Shown: positions 40,238 to 50,126 of the stretch, in pieces | Position numbering within the stretch: the first letter of the stretch is position 1 | Layout: every line of letters begins with the position of its first letter | Origin: Fulvivirga sp. M361 | GTDB taxonomy: Bacteria > Bacteroidota > Bacteroidia > Cytophagales > Cyclobacteriaceae | NCBI RefSeq assembly: GCF_007097395.1 | Contig: NZ_VKDC01000021.1 | Coordinates: 1 to 64,000 of the forward strand | Direction: 5' to 3' | DNA length: 64,000 bases | Translations under genes and position numbers: made by a program | Notes under the pieces: model-generated | What the model saw: the letters and a program-made list of their open reading frames with translations, nothing else | Told to the model about the DNA's origin: nothing | Database searches by the model: none

Positions 40238-42727
40238 TTATTCGTATTTAAGTGCTTTGATAGGGTTTTCTAAAGTGGCCTTTAATGCCTGATAGGTTAT
40301 CGTACTGATCACTACGATCACAATGAGAGCCGATGTGATGACAAAATCACTCCAGCCAATAGGGATCTTATTAGAATAATTTTGTAGTATCTCAGACATC
40401 ACCCAATAGGCCAAGGGGATGGCCATAGCGAATGATACCATTAATAAGTAAGCATACTCTCTCACAAGCAATGCCGTTACATTTGATATAGTGGATCCTA
40501 ATACTTTTCTAATCGCAATGGACTTTTTCTTTTGGTGAATTAAGAAAACACTAAATGCCAGCAGACCCAGGTAAGCAATTAAGATGCTGGTATATGTATA
40601 GATCTGCATGATTTTCTTAATCTGCTGCTCTATTTTGTATTGAGAGGTTATAAAATCATCCAGGAAGTTATAATCCAATTCATCTTTAGGGTAATATTTT
40701 TGAAACACTTCTCTTACAGATGCTATGCTTCTTTCAATATCGGCTCCTTTTTTGATTTTGATACTGTAAAAGCCCCTGTTCATTGGAAACAGGTGGTACT
40801 TTATAGGCGCCACTCCATTGGACAATGGCTCCTGGTTATAGTCCTCCAACACACCTATGATCTGATGCCCTCCGGGTGTTACATAATGAGCATTTACATC
40901 ATCTACGTATAGTGAATTACCTATAGCATCCTGAGGCTCTTCATATCCAAGCAGTTCCATCAATTTTCGATTGATCACTACATTTTCTTTTTCATTTTCA
41001 CGGTTATCCGAAAAGAAACGTCCAGCCAGCAGCTTTAATCCATATACATCTACATAATCCTGATCGGTAAAAATATTATTGGCATAAAACTTATCATCTG
41101 AGTTTCTCCAGACCGCCTGACTGTTGTTATAGAAAAAACCAGGAGTTATCGTAGAAAGGCAGATATTCTCTATGTCCGGACTTTTTCTGATTTCATCTTT
41201 GAAGGCATCCAGGTAATTGATCTCTACAGTTTCATAGCCACTTGCCATTGTATATTTCCGGATCACCATAACATTGTCCTTCTCAAAACCCAGGTCCGTT
41301 TTCAAGAAAAAGTCAATTTGCCGGTCCAGAAGTAGTGTACTACTAATCAGTATAAATGAAACCGCTATCTGGGTATTCATTAGTATTTTCCTTAACAACG
41401 CATTCCTTTTATTGGAAGAAAGGTTTTCATTTTTCTTCATAATAAGCTTCATAGAGAAAATGATCAGGAATAACAGCACTCCTTTTAAAAGTGCTACCGT
41501 AACGAGAAATGAAATGAAGAAAAGATAGAATTTGGGGTTGTCAATAATGGTAAAAGCTTTAGGTATGTCCAGAAACTCATAGAATGGATCCAGGAAAATC
41601 AGCAACAGGAGTAAGGACATTGAAGCTGCCAAAAAGGTAAGCATGAACGACTCAATCAAGAACTGAGTGAACATCTCCCATAAATTCGCCCCAAAGATTT
41701 TCCTCAGGTTGATCTCTTTGAACCGGTTTATAGAATTGATGTAGGTCAAATTAACATAGTTAAATATTGAGAATATGAGCAATACCAGGGCCCCATAGAA
41801 GATCCATTTAACCGTTCTCTCATCGATCTCATCGGATCGTATCAAAGACCTTCTTTCCATACCTCCCAGGTATTTCGGGTGTATATTTTTTCGCAGATGA
41901 ATGTCTGATATATGTTGCAGGTGCAGCTCACGAGAGCCATACTTTTTCATTATTCCCTCGGTTTTCGAAACAAGGAATTTGTTCAAATCAACTTCAAATT
42001 CATCTGCATTGGTACCATCTTTAAGCTTTAGATAGGTATCAAACATTGGATAATAATAGTTTGCATCGCCTCCATCAAATACCGTATACTGCCCCAGGTC
42101 AGACTCCACATTTATAGCAGAAGTAAGCACATCTATTCTGATATGGGTATTTTCGGGTAAGTCTTCCATCACGCCGGTAATTTTATAGAGCCAGGGATCA
42201 TGAAATCCGTAACCTAATCCCAATGTCTTTCCTACAGGGTCTTCCCCTTCATAAAGAAGCTCTGCCAGTGATGCTGTAATTACCGCCGTCCTCGGCTCTG
42301 ATAGTACCTGGTCACTTTCACCACTAATCAGTTTAAAATCAAAGAAATTGAAGATGTTATTGTCTGTACCAAAAACGGCCTTTTTAAAGAAAATATCCTC
42401 ATCACGATAGAGCAGCAATGTCTCAAATTCAAAGAGCCGGACGGCCTCTTCTACTGCCGTAAAGTTCTCCTCTACTTCCGGCCCCAGAAAATGCATGGCA
42501 AAGGCAAACTGTTTCACAAAATCCCCATCAGTGGAATAGGTATCTGTAAGGACACGATGAATGTTGGAAGATTTATACTGTGTATCAAAAGAATTGTGAT
42601 AGTAGACGTAAATGAATACCAAAAATGAAGAGGCAATACCCAGCGCCAGGCCTAAAAGGTTGATACCTGTCAACATTTTATTTTTCAATAGGCTCCTGAT
42701 AGAAACCATCACATAGTTTTTAAACAT
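40238..42727 (-). CDS. ABC transporter permease, MacB/FtsX type
   Basis: Inner-membrane protein of 829 aa with the two-repeat layout common in Bacteroidota: an N-terminal helix (about 20-42), a large periplasmic region, about three helices in the 305-430 range, a further helix near 455-480 that opens the second repeat, a second periplasmic region, and three C-terminal helices. The C-terminal AIRKVLGS segment after a transmembrane helix is a hallmark of FtsX/MacB permeases. It is embedded in the biosynthetic operon directly after the loading-module gene, which suggests export of the product or of an intermediate form, or self-protection. No ATPase partner is encoded in the window, so it would have to use one encoded elsewhere. 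The export role is inferred from context. Confidence 0.93.
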   Translation of the reverse strand: MFKNYVMVSIRSLLKNKMLTGINLLGLALGIASSFLVFIYVYYHNSFDTQYKSSNIHRVLTDTYSTDGDFVKQFAFAMHFLGPEVEENFTAVEEAVRLFEFETLLLYRDEDIFFKKAVFGTDNNIFNFFDFKLISGESDQVLSEPRTAVITASLAELLYEGEDPVGKTLGLGYGFHDPWLYKITGVMEDLPENTHIRIDVLTSAINVESDLGQYTVFDGGDANYYYPMFDTYLKLKDGTNADEFEVDLNKFLVSKTEGIMKKYGSRELHLQHISDIHLRKNIHPKYLGGMERRSLIRSDEIDERTVKWIFYGALVLLIFSIFNYVNLTYINSINRFKEINLRKIFGANLWEMFTQFLIESFMLTFLAASMSLLLLLIFLDPFYEFLDIPKAFTIIDNPKFYLFFISFLVTVALLKGVLLFLIIFSMKLIMKKNENLSSNKRNALLRKILMNTQIAVSFILISSTLLLDRQIDFFLKTDLGFEKDNVMVIRKYTMASGYETVEINYLDAFKDEIRKSPDIENICLSTITPGFFYNNSQAVWRNSDDKFYANNIFTDQDYVDVYGLKLLAGRFFSDNRENEKENVVINRKLMELLGYEEPQDAIGNSLYVDDVNAHYVTPGGHQIIGVLEDYNQEPLSNGVAPIKYHLFPMNRGFYSIKIKKGADIERSIASVREVFQKYYPKDELDYNFLDDFITSQYKIEQQIKKIMQIYTYTSILIAYLGLLAFSVFLIHQKKKSIAIRKVLGSTISNVTALLVREYAYLLMVSFAMAIPLAYWVMSEILQNYSNKIPIGWSDFVITSALIVIVVISTITYQALKATLENPIKALKYE

Positions 42728-42796
42728 AGGGGTAATCGTAGTTTATTTCTCCGCGTAAAGTATGTATATGTTAATTGACGAGTACGTGTATGGTGC

Positions 42797-43168
42797 TTAA
42801 ACCATATTGAGTTCACCTTCAGCTTCTCCCATGATCATGGAATACTCCTTTTCTTCAATAGCTGTAAGGTAACCACCTCCGGTACATGTGGCCAGGTCAA
42901 GCTGAACGGTACATTTCACCTTGATAAAGTCAAGAATGAGTCCTCCACTCAAGGTAACCGCGCCTTCCTCCGTTTCAAAATTGCCGGAAAGCAGATCACA
43001 TTGAGGTAGGAATAGCTTAAATCCGACTTCTGTTCCTGTTTTAGGGAAGTGAACACTGACATAATTTCTATCAATGCATTCTTTCAGGGCCTTGCAATGT
43101 TGCCTGGGGCGCTTAAATACAATTTGCTGTTCTAAACTTAGGAGTAGGATTAGTTCATTCGCAGGCAT
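42797..43168 (-). CDS. Unknown 123-aa protein inside the NRPS operon
   Basis: I do not recognise this protein. It has 123 aa, no signal peptide and no transmembrane segment. Hydrophobic and polar residues alternate in the second half, which suggests beta-strands, and there are five Cys residues (25, 31, 57, 86, 95). It sits 35 nt after the loading NRPS and 69 nt before the permease gene, in the same direction, so it is very likely co-transcribed with them. The frame is the only sizeable open one here and is flanked by normal short gaps, which supports a real gene. A cytosolic accessory role is possible, but no function can be assigned from the sequence. Confidence 0.7.
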   Translation of the reverse strand: MPANELILLLSLEQQIVFKRPRQHCKALKECIDRNYVSVHFPKTGTEVGFKLFLPQCDLLSGNFETEEGAVTLSGGLILDFIKVKCTVQLDLATCTGGGYLTAIEEKEYSMIMGEAEGELNMV

Positions 43169-43203
43169 TGGTTGGGGGTTTAGTAGTTCTGATGATTTGT
43201 TAT

Positions 43204-46200
43204 TTATTCAAAGAGTGCTTCCAGTTCTTCCTGATCCAGATCAGCTCCATCAAAATCCGATGGAGTGAAATGCACATTTCGTTCTGTTCTTATATGGTCT
43301 AACAACTCTAGTAAGTTATCTTTCAAGGTATTTCCAAGTTGCTTGATTGTCTGAGGCAGATAGGCTTTACCATTGTATATAATTTCAATCTGTAAACATC
43401 CTCTAACCACCATGGCATTAAACTCCAATTTAGCGCTCATGCGGTTTCTGGGATCGGTTTCTATCCCATGGTCCTGATCGGCGTAGGAGAATAGCTCGTT
43501 TTCAAGGTCATAATCAAACTGACCAATATAGTTTAGCCGTACTTCGCTCAGGTTTGTAGGTGATAACTCTCCAAGGCTCTTCAAAATGCCATAACCAATT
43601 CCGTTATTAGGGACAGACCTCACTTCCTCTTTTACCGTTTTGATATTCTCTGACAGTGAATCTGCTTTTATGGTCAGATTCACCGGGTACATGGCGGTAA
43701 ACCAACCTATGGTTCTTGAGATGTCAATACCGGCAAAGTGACGTCCGTGGTTCTCTAACTCCAATTTAATTTGGGTTTCTCCGGTCCACTTACTTAAGGT
43801 TACGGCAAGTGCCGTACTCAGTAAGATCGGCACATCAGTTTGATAGACACTATGGGCTTGTTTCAACAAATAATCGGTGTATTCCTGGTCAATGGTTACG
43901 TTTTCTTTTTTGGTATTGGCAACAACCCAATCAGATGGACCAGTATTGATGTCGTCTTTAAGTTTAAACTCTTGTTTTTCAATACTTTGCCAGTATTCCT
44001 TTTCACTTTCGGTAATTTCAGACTGACCATAGGATCTGACAAACCGTGACCACTGACTAATAGAAGCCGTTTTGAAGGGTGTATGTATACTTGATCCTTT
44101 TACCAATGAATGATAATTTCTCACAAGATCTTCTAATAGAATACGCCAGGATATGCCGTCAATTACTAAATGATGCATCGTGATAAACAGCTTATCGATA
44201 TGACCGTTAATCGAAATTAGTGCACTTTTAAACAACAAGCCATCTTCCAGGTTCAGTGCATGCTTCAGTTCCTGACATATTTCTAGCAACTCATGTTTAT
44301 CCGACACCTCGTGTAATTCTAATCGCAGGTTTAGTTCACCCTCTTCCTGATAAGTCAGAGAAGCGGTTGGCTGATCATATTTGATCCTCAATTCATCATG
44401 CTGGTTAATAGCTGCCGGTAAGGCCTTTTGTAATAAGCCGAAGTCAATATTTTCTTTCAAATCCAGCAGTAGTGACTGATTATAACAGTGCGGATTCACA
44501 AAATCCAACTCGGAAAACCACTTAGCCATGGGAGTGATAGGAAACTCACCTTCTGCTCTTCCATGATCATAACTATTTGACTGATGAAGCACTTTAGCTT
44601 GTTCACTTATCTGTACCAGGGTCTGGTAAGTAAGTATTTGATTTACCTCTAACGCTATATTTTTTTCTGCCAATCGATTGACGATCTGTATCGCTTTGAT
44701 GGAATCACCTCCAAGCTCAAAGAAATTATCGGTCATTGACAGATCCTCTACCGCTAATATATCACACCAGATCTCCTGCATAGTTTCTATTATTTCATTA
44801 GCGGGAAGTACTTGTTTCTGGCATATTGAATATGTTTTGGGGAGTAATGAATAATCTACCTTACCATTTTTTGTTAATGGAATCTCAGCCAATTGAACGA
44901 AATAAGTAGGGATCATATAGTGAGGTAACCTTCCAGAGAGAAACTTACGCAACTCCAACTCTGACACATTACCTGTTCTACTTTGATAATATGCCCAAAG
45001 CATATTCCTGCCTTTATCATTTTCCCATGCGGTGGCTATTGCAGCAGAAATAGTTTCAAACGCCTGCAGGCATTGTTCTATTTCAGAGAGCTCTATCCTG
45101 TAACCATCTATTTTAAGTTGATGATCTACCCGTCCAAAAAATTCCAGATTTCCATCCGCGTTTTTTCTTACGAGGTCCCCCGTTTTATACATTCTCCTGC
45201 CCTGCCCAAATGGATTAGGAATAAACATGGACCGGGTTAAATCTTCACGGCCTAAATAGCCCCTGGCTAATCCATCTCCCGCGACAAATAGCTCTCCTAA
45301 TACACCTTGAGGAACAGGGTTCATATTGGGATCAAGTACATGGACCTCTGTATTTGCAATAGGTCTGCCAATAGCGACTGTTTGTGATTCTTCATTTGGA
45401 GCATAGGCATGGATCATACAACCCACGGTGGCCTCTGTCGGACCGTATTCATTAAAGATCTCCACTTGCTCTCCAAACAATTGATAGATCTCCAGGGCAA
45501 GTTGGGTCTCCAGCTTCTCCCCTCCTACGATCAGTCTTTTCAAATTTGCTTTTGCATTTGCCGGTATAGACATCTCGCGCAGCTGTTTCAAATGGGAAGG
45601 AGTCATTTTTATAACATTTACCTTTCCATCATTGATCACCTTTTGCGTCAATACATAGTTTCCATCTTCGTAGATAAGCAGGCTGTTACCTGTAATTAAC
45701 GGAGTAAAAATAGAGGTAATGGTCAGGTCGAATGAAACCGAGGTATATAAGGGAAAAATCACCTGCTCTTTCCTCACGTAGTGATCTTTCGCCCATACGA
45801 TATAATTCACCAGCGATTTGTGTTCTACCATCACTCCTTTTGGACCACCGGTCGTTCCAGAGGTATAGATCACATAGGCAATATCATGAGAATCATTTGT
45901 ACCGGACTGATATTGATCTGTTTCTTCATGGTAAAATGTGTCAATGTTTATCAGACCCTGAGCAAGAGGCGCTTCAATATCTTCCAGGATCTTTTTCATA
46001 TGATCTAACCGCGACGTATCGGTTATAACATGCTTACAGTCACTATCTTTTAATATATGTTTTATCCTTTCTTCCGGCTGGTCGGTATCCAATGGAAGAA
46101 AACACCCACCTGACTTAAGAATGCCCAATATGCTCACAATAAATTCCGGGCAACGTGGTAGCAAGACACATACAATATTGTCAGAACAGACACCTTTACC

Positions 46201-49200
46201 GACCAAAACAGTAGCGAGATAATTGGCCTTATTATTAAGCTGTCTATATGAAATGACTTCGTTTCGAAATGTCAAAGCAGGGACAGTGCCATTTGCTATC
46301 ACTTGTTCTTCGAAAAGCTGATGTATGCTTTTTTGACTCGGGTAGTCACGTTGTGTATCATTGAAGATCGCTGCCTCTCTTTGATAAGCATCATCGGACA
46401 ATAAACTAATTTCACCTATTACCTGGTGAGTATTACTAAGAATGTTATCTATCAAGCGTTTAAAGCTCTCAACAAATCCCTGCATTGTTTCCTTCCGGAA
46501 TAATCCTGTAGCATATTCAACCCCACAGTTTAACACACCATCATTTTCAAAAATCTCCATTGAAAGGTCAAATTTTGAAAACCCAGGATCAAAGAAATGT
46601 CGATTGACTTTAACATCCGTGGCACTTACTACAGGGAAACCAATATTGTGGTAGTTGAACATCGTATCAAATAAGACATTTCTACTTACATCCCTCTTCT
46701 GAGCTACTTGCTGCCTTAGCAGGTCATAAGGATAGTCCTGATGCTCTAATGCATTGGCCAGATTTTGCTGTATTTCATGCAGGTATTGTATAAATGTTTG
46801 CCCGGAATCCAGGCTGGCTTTAATGGGCAGGTTATTTACAAACATACCGTGTACATCCAACAGGTCAGGATGTGTTCGTCCAGCTACTGGTATACCTATT
46901 ATCATCTCGTCGCTACGACAATACCTGTTTAGCGTTAATACATAGATTGAAAACATTAAGGCATGTATTGTGCATCCTTGATTTTTAGCCAAACCACGGA
47001 GCCGTTCTACTGTCACCAGATCTAACTCAAAAGGTATTCTTGCTCCCTTACCATCAAATACAGCCGGCCTGGCATAGTCGGTTGCCAAATCCAACAAGGG
47101 AACATACTTGCCTAAATAGTCTTGCCAGAATTTTCTCTGTCTTTTTAATCTGTCATTGATGATACTCTTACACTCCCATTCAGCAAAATCCTGGTAGTTT
47201 ATGCTTTTATTTTTTAACGGGTTTCCCTGATAAACATCGAATAGCTCATCGATGAAATTAAAAACGGATATGCCGTCTGAAATAATATGATGGAAGTCCA
47301 GAAATAAGATAGTAGTATCCACATCCAGTTTGAATAAATGGGCCCTGAATAAAGGTGCCATTTTTAGGTCAAAGGGCTTAACCGTTTGTTGCAATACTTC
47401 ATCTAATTCATCTGAATTACAATGACTCATTTTTAAATCAAACGAAACACTATCGGTGACCCTTAAGACGGGTTCATTATGGTATTCAAATGTAGTACGT
47501 AAAGAACTATGACGTGCAATTAATGTTTTCAGTGCTTTGTCCAACTCACCAAGCTCAATTTTTCCTTCCAGCCGGATAGCAATAGGAATATTGTAAGCTA
47601 CTGAAAGCTTATTGGCTTCCCAACTAGCATATAACCTACTTTGCGCGGACGACGTTTTGTAAACTTCTTTATTCCCCACTTCAATTATTGGAATATAGGT
47701 CTGTTTATTAAGGGATTCCAGTAGTTCTGCGAGAAGTGTTACAGTAGTTTTTTCATAAAGTGTGTTTAAAGGTAAATCGAGGCCAAACTCTTTTAAGACC
47801 AGCATACTTATTTCTGCCGCTTTTAAAGAGTTTATACCTATGTCAGCAAATACTTCATCAGGTGATATATAGTCTCTTTGTAGTACTTTCCTACAAATCC
47901 TGGTCAACCTGATTTCATAGGTGTTTTGAGATTCTTCCAGGCTTTCAACAGCTTGAGCGTTCAAAGTGCTGTCAGCCATTTCATTTAATGCATATTGTAC
48001 TTCATCGAATTCCCCTTTTCTGAATCTTTCAATCAGTTTATATCGCTGCAACTTTCCACTGGTAGTACGAGGTATGTCTGACACCGGTAAAATGTGATCG
48101 AATTCAACACCTGCACAAGCATTCACATGTGATTTAACCAACTGGGCCAGAGGCAAAAACTTATCTAGTGAGCCTCTATGAAAGATGAAGCAGATCACTT
48201 CTTCTTTCGCAAGAGATGCATTAAAAAAACCTCCAACTACTATTTTATTTAATTCTATTCCATCTACTTCCTGGCTTAACTGCTCTATATCATGGGGATA
48301 GAAATTTTGACCGTTCACAAAGAAAATATCCTTTGATCTACCCGTAACATAAAGGTTACCATGAAGCTTGAAGCCTAAATCACCCGTTCTTAACCAGCCA
48401 TCTTTAGTGATCAGAGCATTGGTAGCATCTTCATTGTTGTAATAACCGGAGGTAACACTGTTACCTGAAATCTGGATATGACCAATGATACCTTCTGTTG
48501 CCATGATGTCATTGTCGTCAACTATTCGAAGCCTGCAATTATCTATTGGTTTTCCCACATTAACCAAAGACAAGGAACGATCACCTTGTAACGAAATACA
48601 AACTTTATCTCCCAGATTAAGCGTATCACGATCCACATGGACGGATGTTATTTCATCCGATAGGCCGGACATGGTCACCGCTAAACTAGCCTCAGCCAAA
48701 CCGTATACAGGACAGATCGCTTCTCTCCTCAACCCAAAAGCTGATAAGTTATCAGTAAACTCAAATCCAATTTGTTCTGATATTGGTTCAGCTCCATTGT
48801 ATATTAAGCGAATAGTAGATAAATCCCAGTTTTGCACTTCGAGATTTACATGCTTTAACAGGTACCTGTAGCCAAAGTTTGGAGAACCCAAAATTGTGAC
48901 TTTATACTCGGTAGCTTTATCCATCCACAACGCCGGACGTCGCACAAATAAATTAGTAGGCATCAATATCTGATGCATGCCACTATATAATGGATTCAGA
49001 TGCAATCCAATTAATCCCATATCATGGGTTAAAGGCATCCAGCTCAACATCACATCTTCAGGCCGATATTGAGCAGATGCTGCAATAGCCGCCATATTTA
49101 CCATCAAATTTCTATGTGTGAGTATTACTCCTTTTGGATTACCTGTAGAACCTGAAGAAAATTGGATGTAAGCAATATCATCCGGTAAAGCATTATGAAC

Positions 49201-49665
49201 TTCTCCGTATTCTTGATCTATATCTCTTTCTTCTATAAAAACTGTCTTGCCTTTCTGCTCGCTATATAGAGATTCCAATGAATGACTGATGGCAAAAGTC
49301 TCAAATTTTATAAAATCACTTTTTGAGATGAATAAATAAGGGTCTTGTAGTGTTGACCAAACATTAAACAGTTTTTGCTTTCGATCATCATTGTGGCCTA
49401 GTGTTAACGGCACGGGAACCACCCCCCCTAAAATACAAGCCCAAAATGCCGTTACGAAGGTTTCATTGTCATCCATTTGAAGCACCAATTCCGACCCGGG
49501 CTTTAATCCCCGTGACTGAAAATAAGCCAATAGTTTTAAGGCATGCTCGTATAGTCGTTCATAGGAAACAAAAGTTGAGCTATCATTACTTTCTAAAAAT
49601 GAAAGACCTACATCTTTCAGCCGTTTTCTTACATCAATGACATCTACGAGGGTTTTCAAGTGCAA
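43204..49665 (-). CDS. Lipo-initiating NRPS, FAAL-ACP-C-A(Asn)-PCP-E
   Basis: Loading protein of 2153 aa. A fatty acyl-AMP ligase (about 1-570, FSSGSTGNPKG near residue 170) activates a free fatty acid and loads it on an ACP (about 590-660, Ser in INSL). A C domain (about 670-1100, HHIISDG) joins it to the amino acid chosen by the A domain (about 1130-1620). The code DLTKIGEVGK differs from the known Asn code DLTKLGEVGK only by Leu to Ile. A PCP (about 1640-1710, GGDSI) and an E domain (about 1720-2140, HHLVIDG then SWRIL) follow, so the product is fatty acyl-D-Asn. The start is a TTG at 49665: an in-frame TAA lies three codons upstream, and the first in-frame ATG would cut into the FAAL fold. 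It is the first gene of the operon, after an AT-rich spacer. Confidence 0.96.
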   Translation of the reverse strand: MHLKTLVDVIDVRKRLKDVGLSFLESNDSSTFVSYERLYEHALKLLAYFQSRGLKPGSELVLQMDDNETFVTAFWACILGGVVPVPLTLGHNDDRKQKLFNVWSTLQDPYLFISKSDFIKFETFAISHSLESLYSEQKGKTVFIEERDIDQEYGEVHNALPDDIAYIQFSSGSTGNPKGVILTHRNLMVNMAAIAASAQYRPEDVMLSWMPLTHDMGLIGLHLNPLYSGMHQILMPTNLFVRRPALWMDKATEYKVTILGSPNFGYRYLLKHVNLEVQNWDLSTIRLIYNGAEPISEQIGFEFTDNLSAFGLRREAICPVYGLAEASLAVTMSGLSDEITSVHVDRDTLNLGDKVCISLQGDRSLSLVNVGKPIDNCRLRIVDDNDIMATEGIIGHIQISGNSVTSGYYNNEDATNALITKDGWLRTGDLGFKLHGNLYVTGRSKDIFFVNGQNFYPHDIEQLSQEVDGIELNKIVVGGFFNASLAKEEVICFIFHRGSLDKFLPLAQLVKSHVNACAGVEFDHILPVSDIPRTTSGKLQRYKLIERFRKGEFDEVQYALNEMADSTLNAQAVESLEESQNTYEIRLTRICRKVLQRDYISPDEVFADIGINSLKAAEISMLVLKEFGLDLPLNTLYEKTTVTLLAELLESLNKQTYIPIIEVGNKEVYKTSSAQSRLYASWEANKLSVAYNIPIAIRLEGKIELGELDKALKTLIARHSSLRTTFEYHNEPVLRVTDSVSFDLKMSHCNSDELDEVLQQTVKPFDLKMAPLFRAHLFKLDVDTTILFLDFHHIISDGISVFNFIDELFDVYQGNPLKNKSINYQDFAEWECKSIINDRLKRQRKFWQDYLGKYVPLLDLATDYARPAVFDGKGARIPFELDLVTVERLRGLAKNQGCTIHALMFSIYVLTLNRYCRSDEMIIGIPVAGRTHPDLLDVHGMFVNNLPIKASLDSGQTFIQYLHEIQQNLANALEHQDYPYDLLRQQVAQKRDVSRNVLFDTMFNYHNIGFPVVSATDVKVNRHFFDPGFSKFDLSMEIFENDGVLNCGVEYATGLFRKETMQGFVESFKRLIDNILSNTHQVIGEISLLSDDAYQREAAIFNDTQRDYPSQKSIHQLFEEQVIANGTVPALTFRNEVISYRQLNNKANYLATVLVGKGVCSDNIVCVLLPRCPEFIVSILGILKSGGCFLPLDTDQPEERIKHILKDSDCKHVITDTSRLDHMKKILEDIEAPLAQGLINIDTFYHEETDQYQSGTNDSHDIAYVIYTSGTTGGPKGVMVEHKSLVNYIVWAKDHYVRKEQVIFPLYTSVSFDLTITSIFTPLITGNSLLIYEDGNYVLTQKVINDGKVNVIKMTPSHLKQLREMSIPANAKANLKRLIVGGEKLETQLALEIYQLFGEQVEIFNEYGPTEATVGCMIHAYAPNEESQTVAIGRPIANTEVHVLDPNMNPVPQGVLGELFVAGDGLARGYLGREDLTRSMFIPNPFGQGRRMYKTGDLVRKNADGNLEFFGRVDHQLKIDGYRIELSEIEQCLQAFETISAAIATAWENDKGRNMLWAYYQSRTGNVSELELRKFLSGRLPHYMIPTYFVQLAEIPLTKNGKVDYSLLPKTYSICQKQVLPANEIIETMQEIWCDILAVEDLSMTDNFFELGGDSIKAIQIVNRLAEKNIALEVNQILTYQTLVQISEQAKVLHQSNSYDHGRAEGEFPITPMAKWFSELDFVNPHCYNQSLLLDLKENIDFGLLQKALPAAINQHDELRIKYDQPTASLTYQEEGELNLRLELHEVSDKHELLEICQELKHALNLEDGLLFKSALISINGHIDKLFITMHHLVIDGISWRILLEDLVRNYHSLVKGSSIHTPFKTASISQWSRFVRSYGQSEITESEKEYWQSIEKQEFKLKDDINTGPSDWVVANTKKENVTIDQEYTDYLLKQAHSVYQTDVPILLSTALAVTLSKWTGETQIKLELENHGRHFAGIDISRTIGWFTAMYPVNLTIKADSLSENIKTVKEEVRSVPNNGIGYGILKSLGELSPTNLSEVRLNYIGQFDYDLENELFSYADQDHGIETDPRNRMSAKLEFNAMVVRGCLQIEIIYNGKAYLPQTIKQLGNTLKDNLLELLDHIRTERNVHFTPSDFDGADLDQEELEALFE

Positions 49666-50126
49666 TATTTTTTATTAGTAGGAAAACTTATTAAGGCACA
49701 AATAGAGTTGAATTTTGTAAAGCACTAATACATAGACAATTATCTTAAAGATAAATTATTTTTTAAATAAATTAAAAAAATTATGAAATAAAATGGATTA
49801 TTAATATTTATATAGCTGACAATGAGAGGGGTAATAATATTATTACATCAATAGTATTTAATCGCTTATAGGCATATGTTTTATAATCAAATAGTTATAT
49901 ATGTTCTAATAATTATATGATTAGATGTATATAAGCAGATGATTTTCTCTATACTATGTGATGGATTCGAGTTAAGTTCATGAATAACTAACTCCGCTTC
50001 GAAGAGCAGTAGAATTAAATTCCTCCTTAGAAAAGGAATCCTTACATTGGACCAGTCTATGGATTACTCCTTTCTACCTCACGATAGCTACTTTCACTGA
50101 AGCCGTGACATGGAAACTACAATCCC
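49666..50126. other. AT-rich intergenic region with the presumed operon promoter
   Basis: This 461-bp gap lies between the AraC-type regulator gene and the first NRPS gene, both on the minus strand. It has no credible ORF and no RNA gene that I can see. The part nearest the NRPS gene (about 49690-49960) is very AT-rich and should hold its promoter, but I find no convincing Bacteroidota promoter (TTG and TAnnTTTG pair). The other half (about 49960-50126) is of ordinary composition and contains only weak inverted repeats, for example ATTCCT/AGGAAT around 50019-50039. Confidence 0.6.
49740..49754. promoter_or_regulatory. Perfect 15-nt palindrome upstream of the NRPS operon
   Basis: The sequence TTATCTTAAAGATAA is two perfect 7-nt arms around one central base, about 75 bp ahead of the TTG start of the loading NRPS. 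Its place in the presumed promoter region makes an operator plausible. AT-rich DNA produces such palindromes by chance fairly often, so the call is weak. Confidence 0.3.

Noticed and set aside
49666-50126. tRNA, small RNA or CRISPR in the largest intergenic gap
   Set aside because: I found no cloverleaf, no regularly spaced repeats and no conserved RNA motif; the stretch is simply AT-rich.
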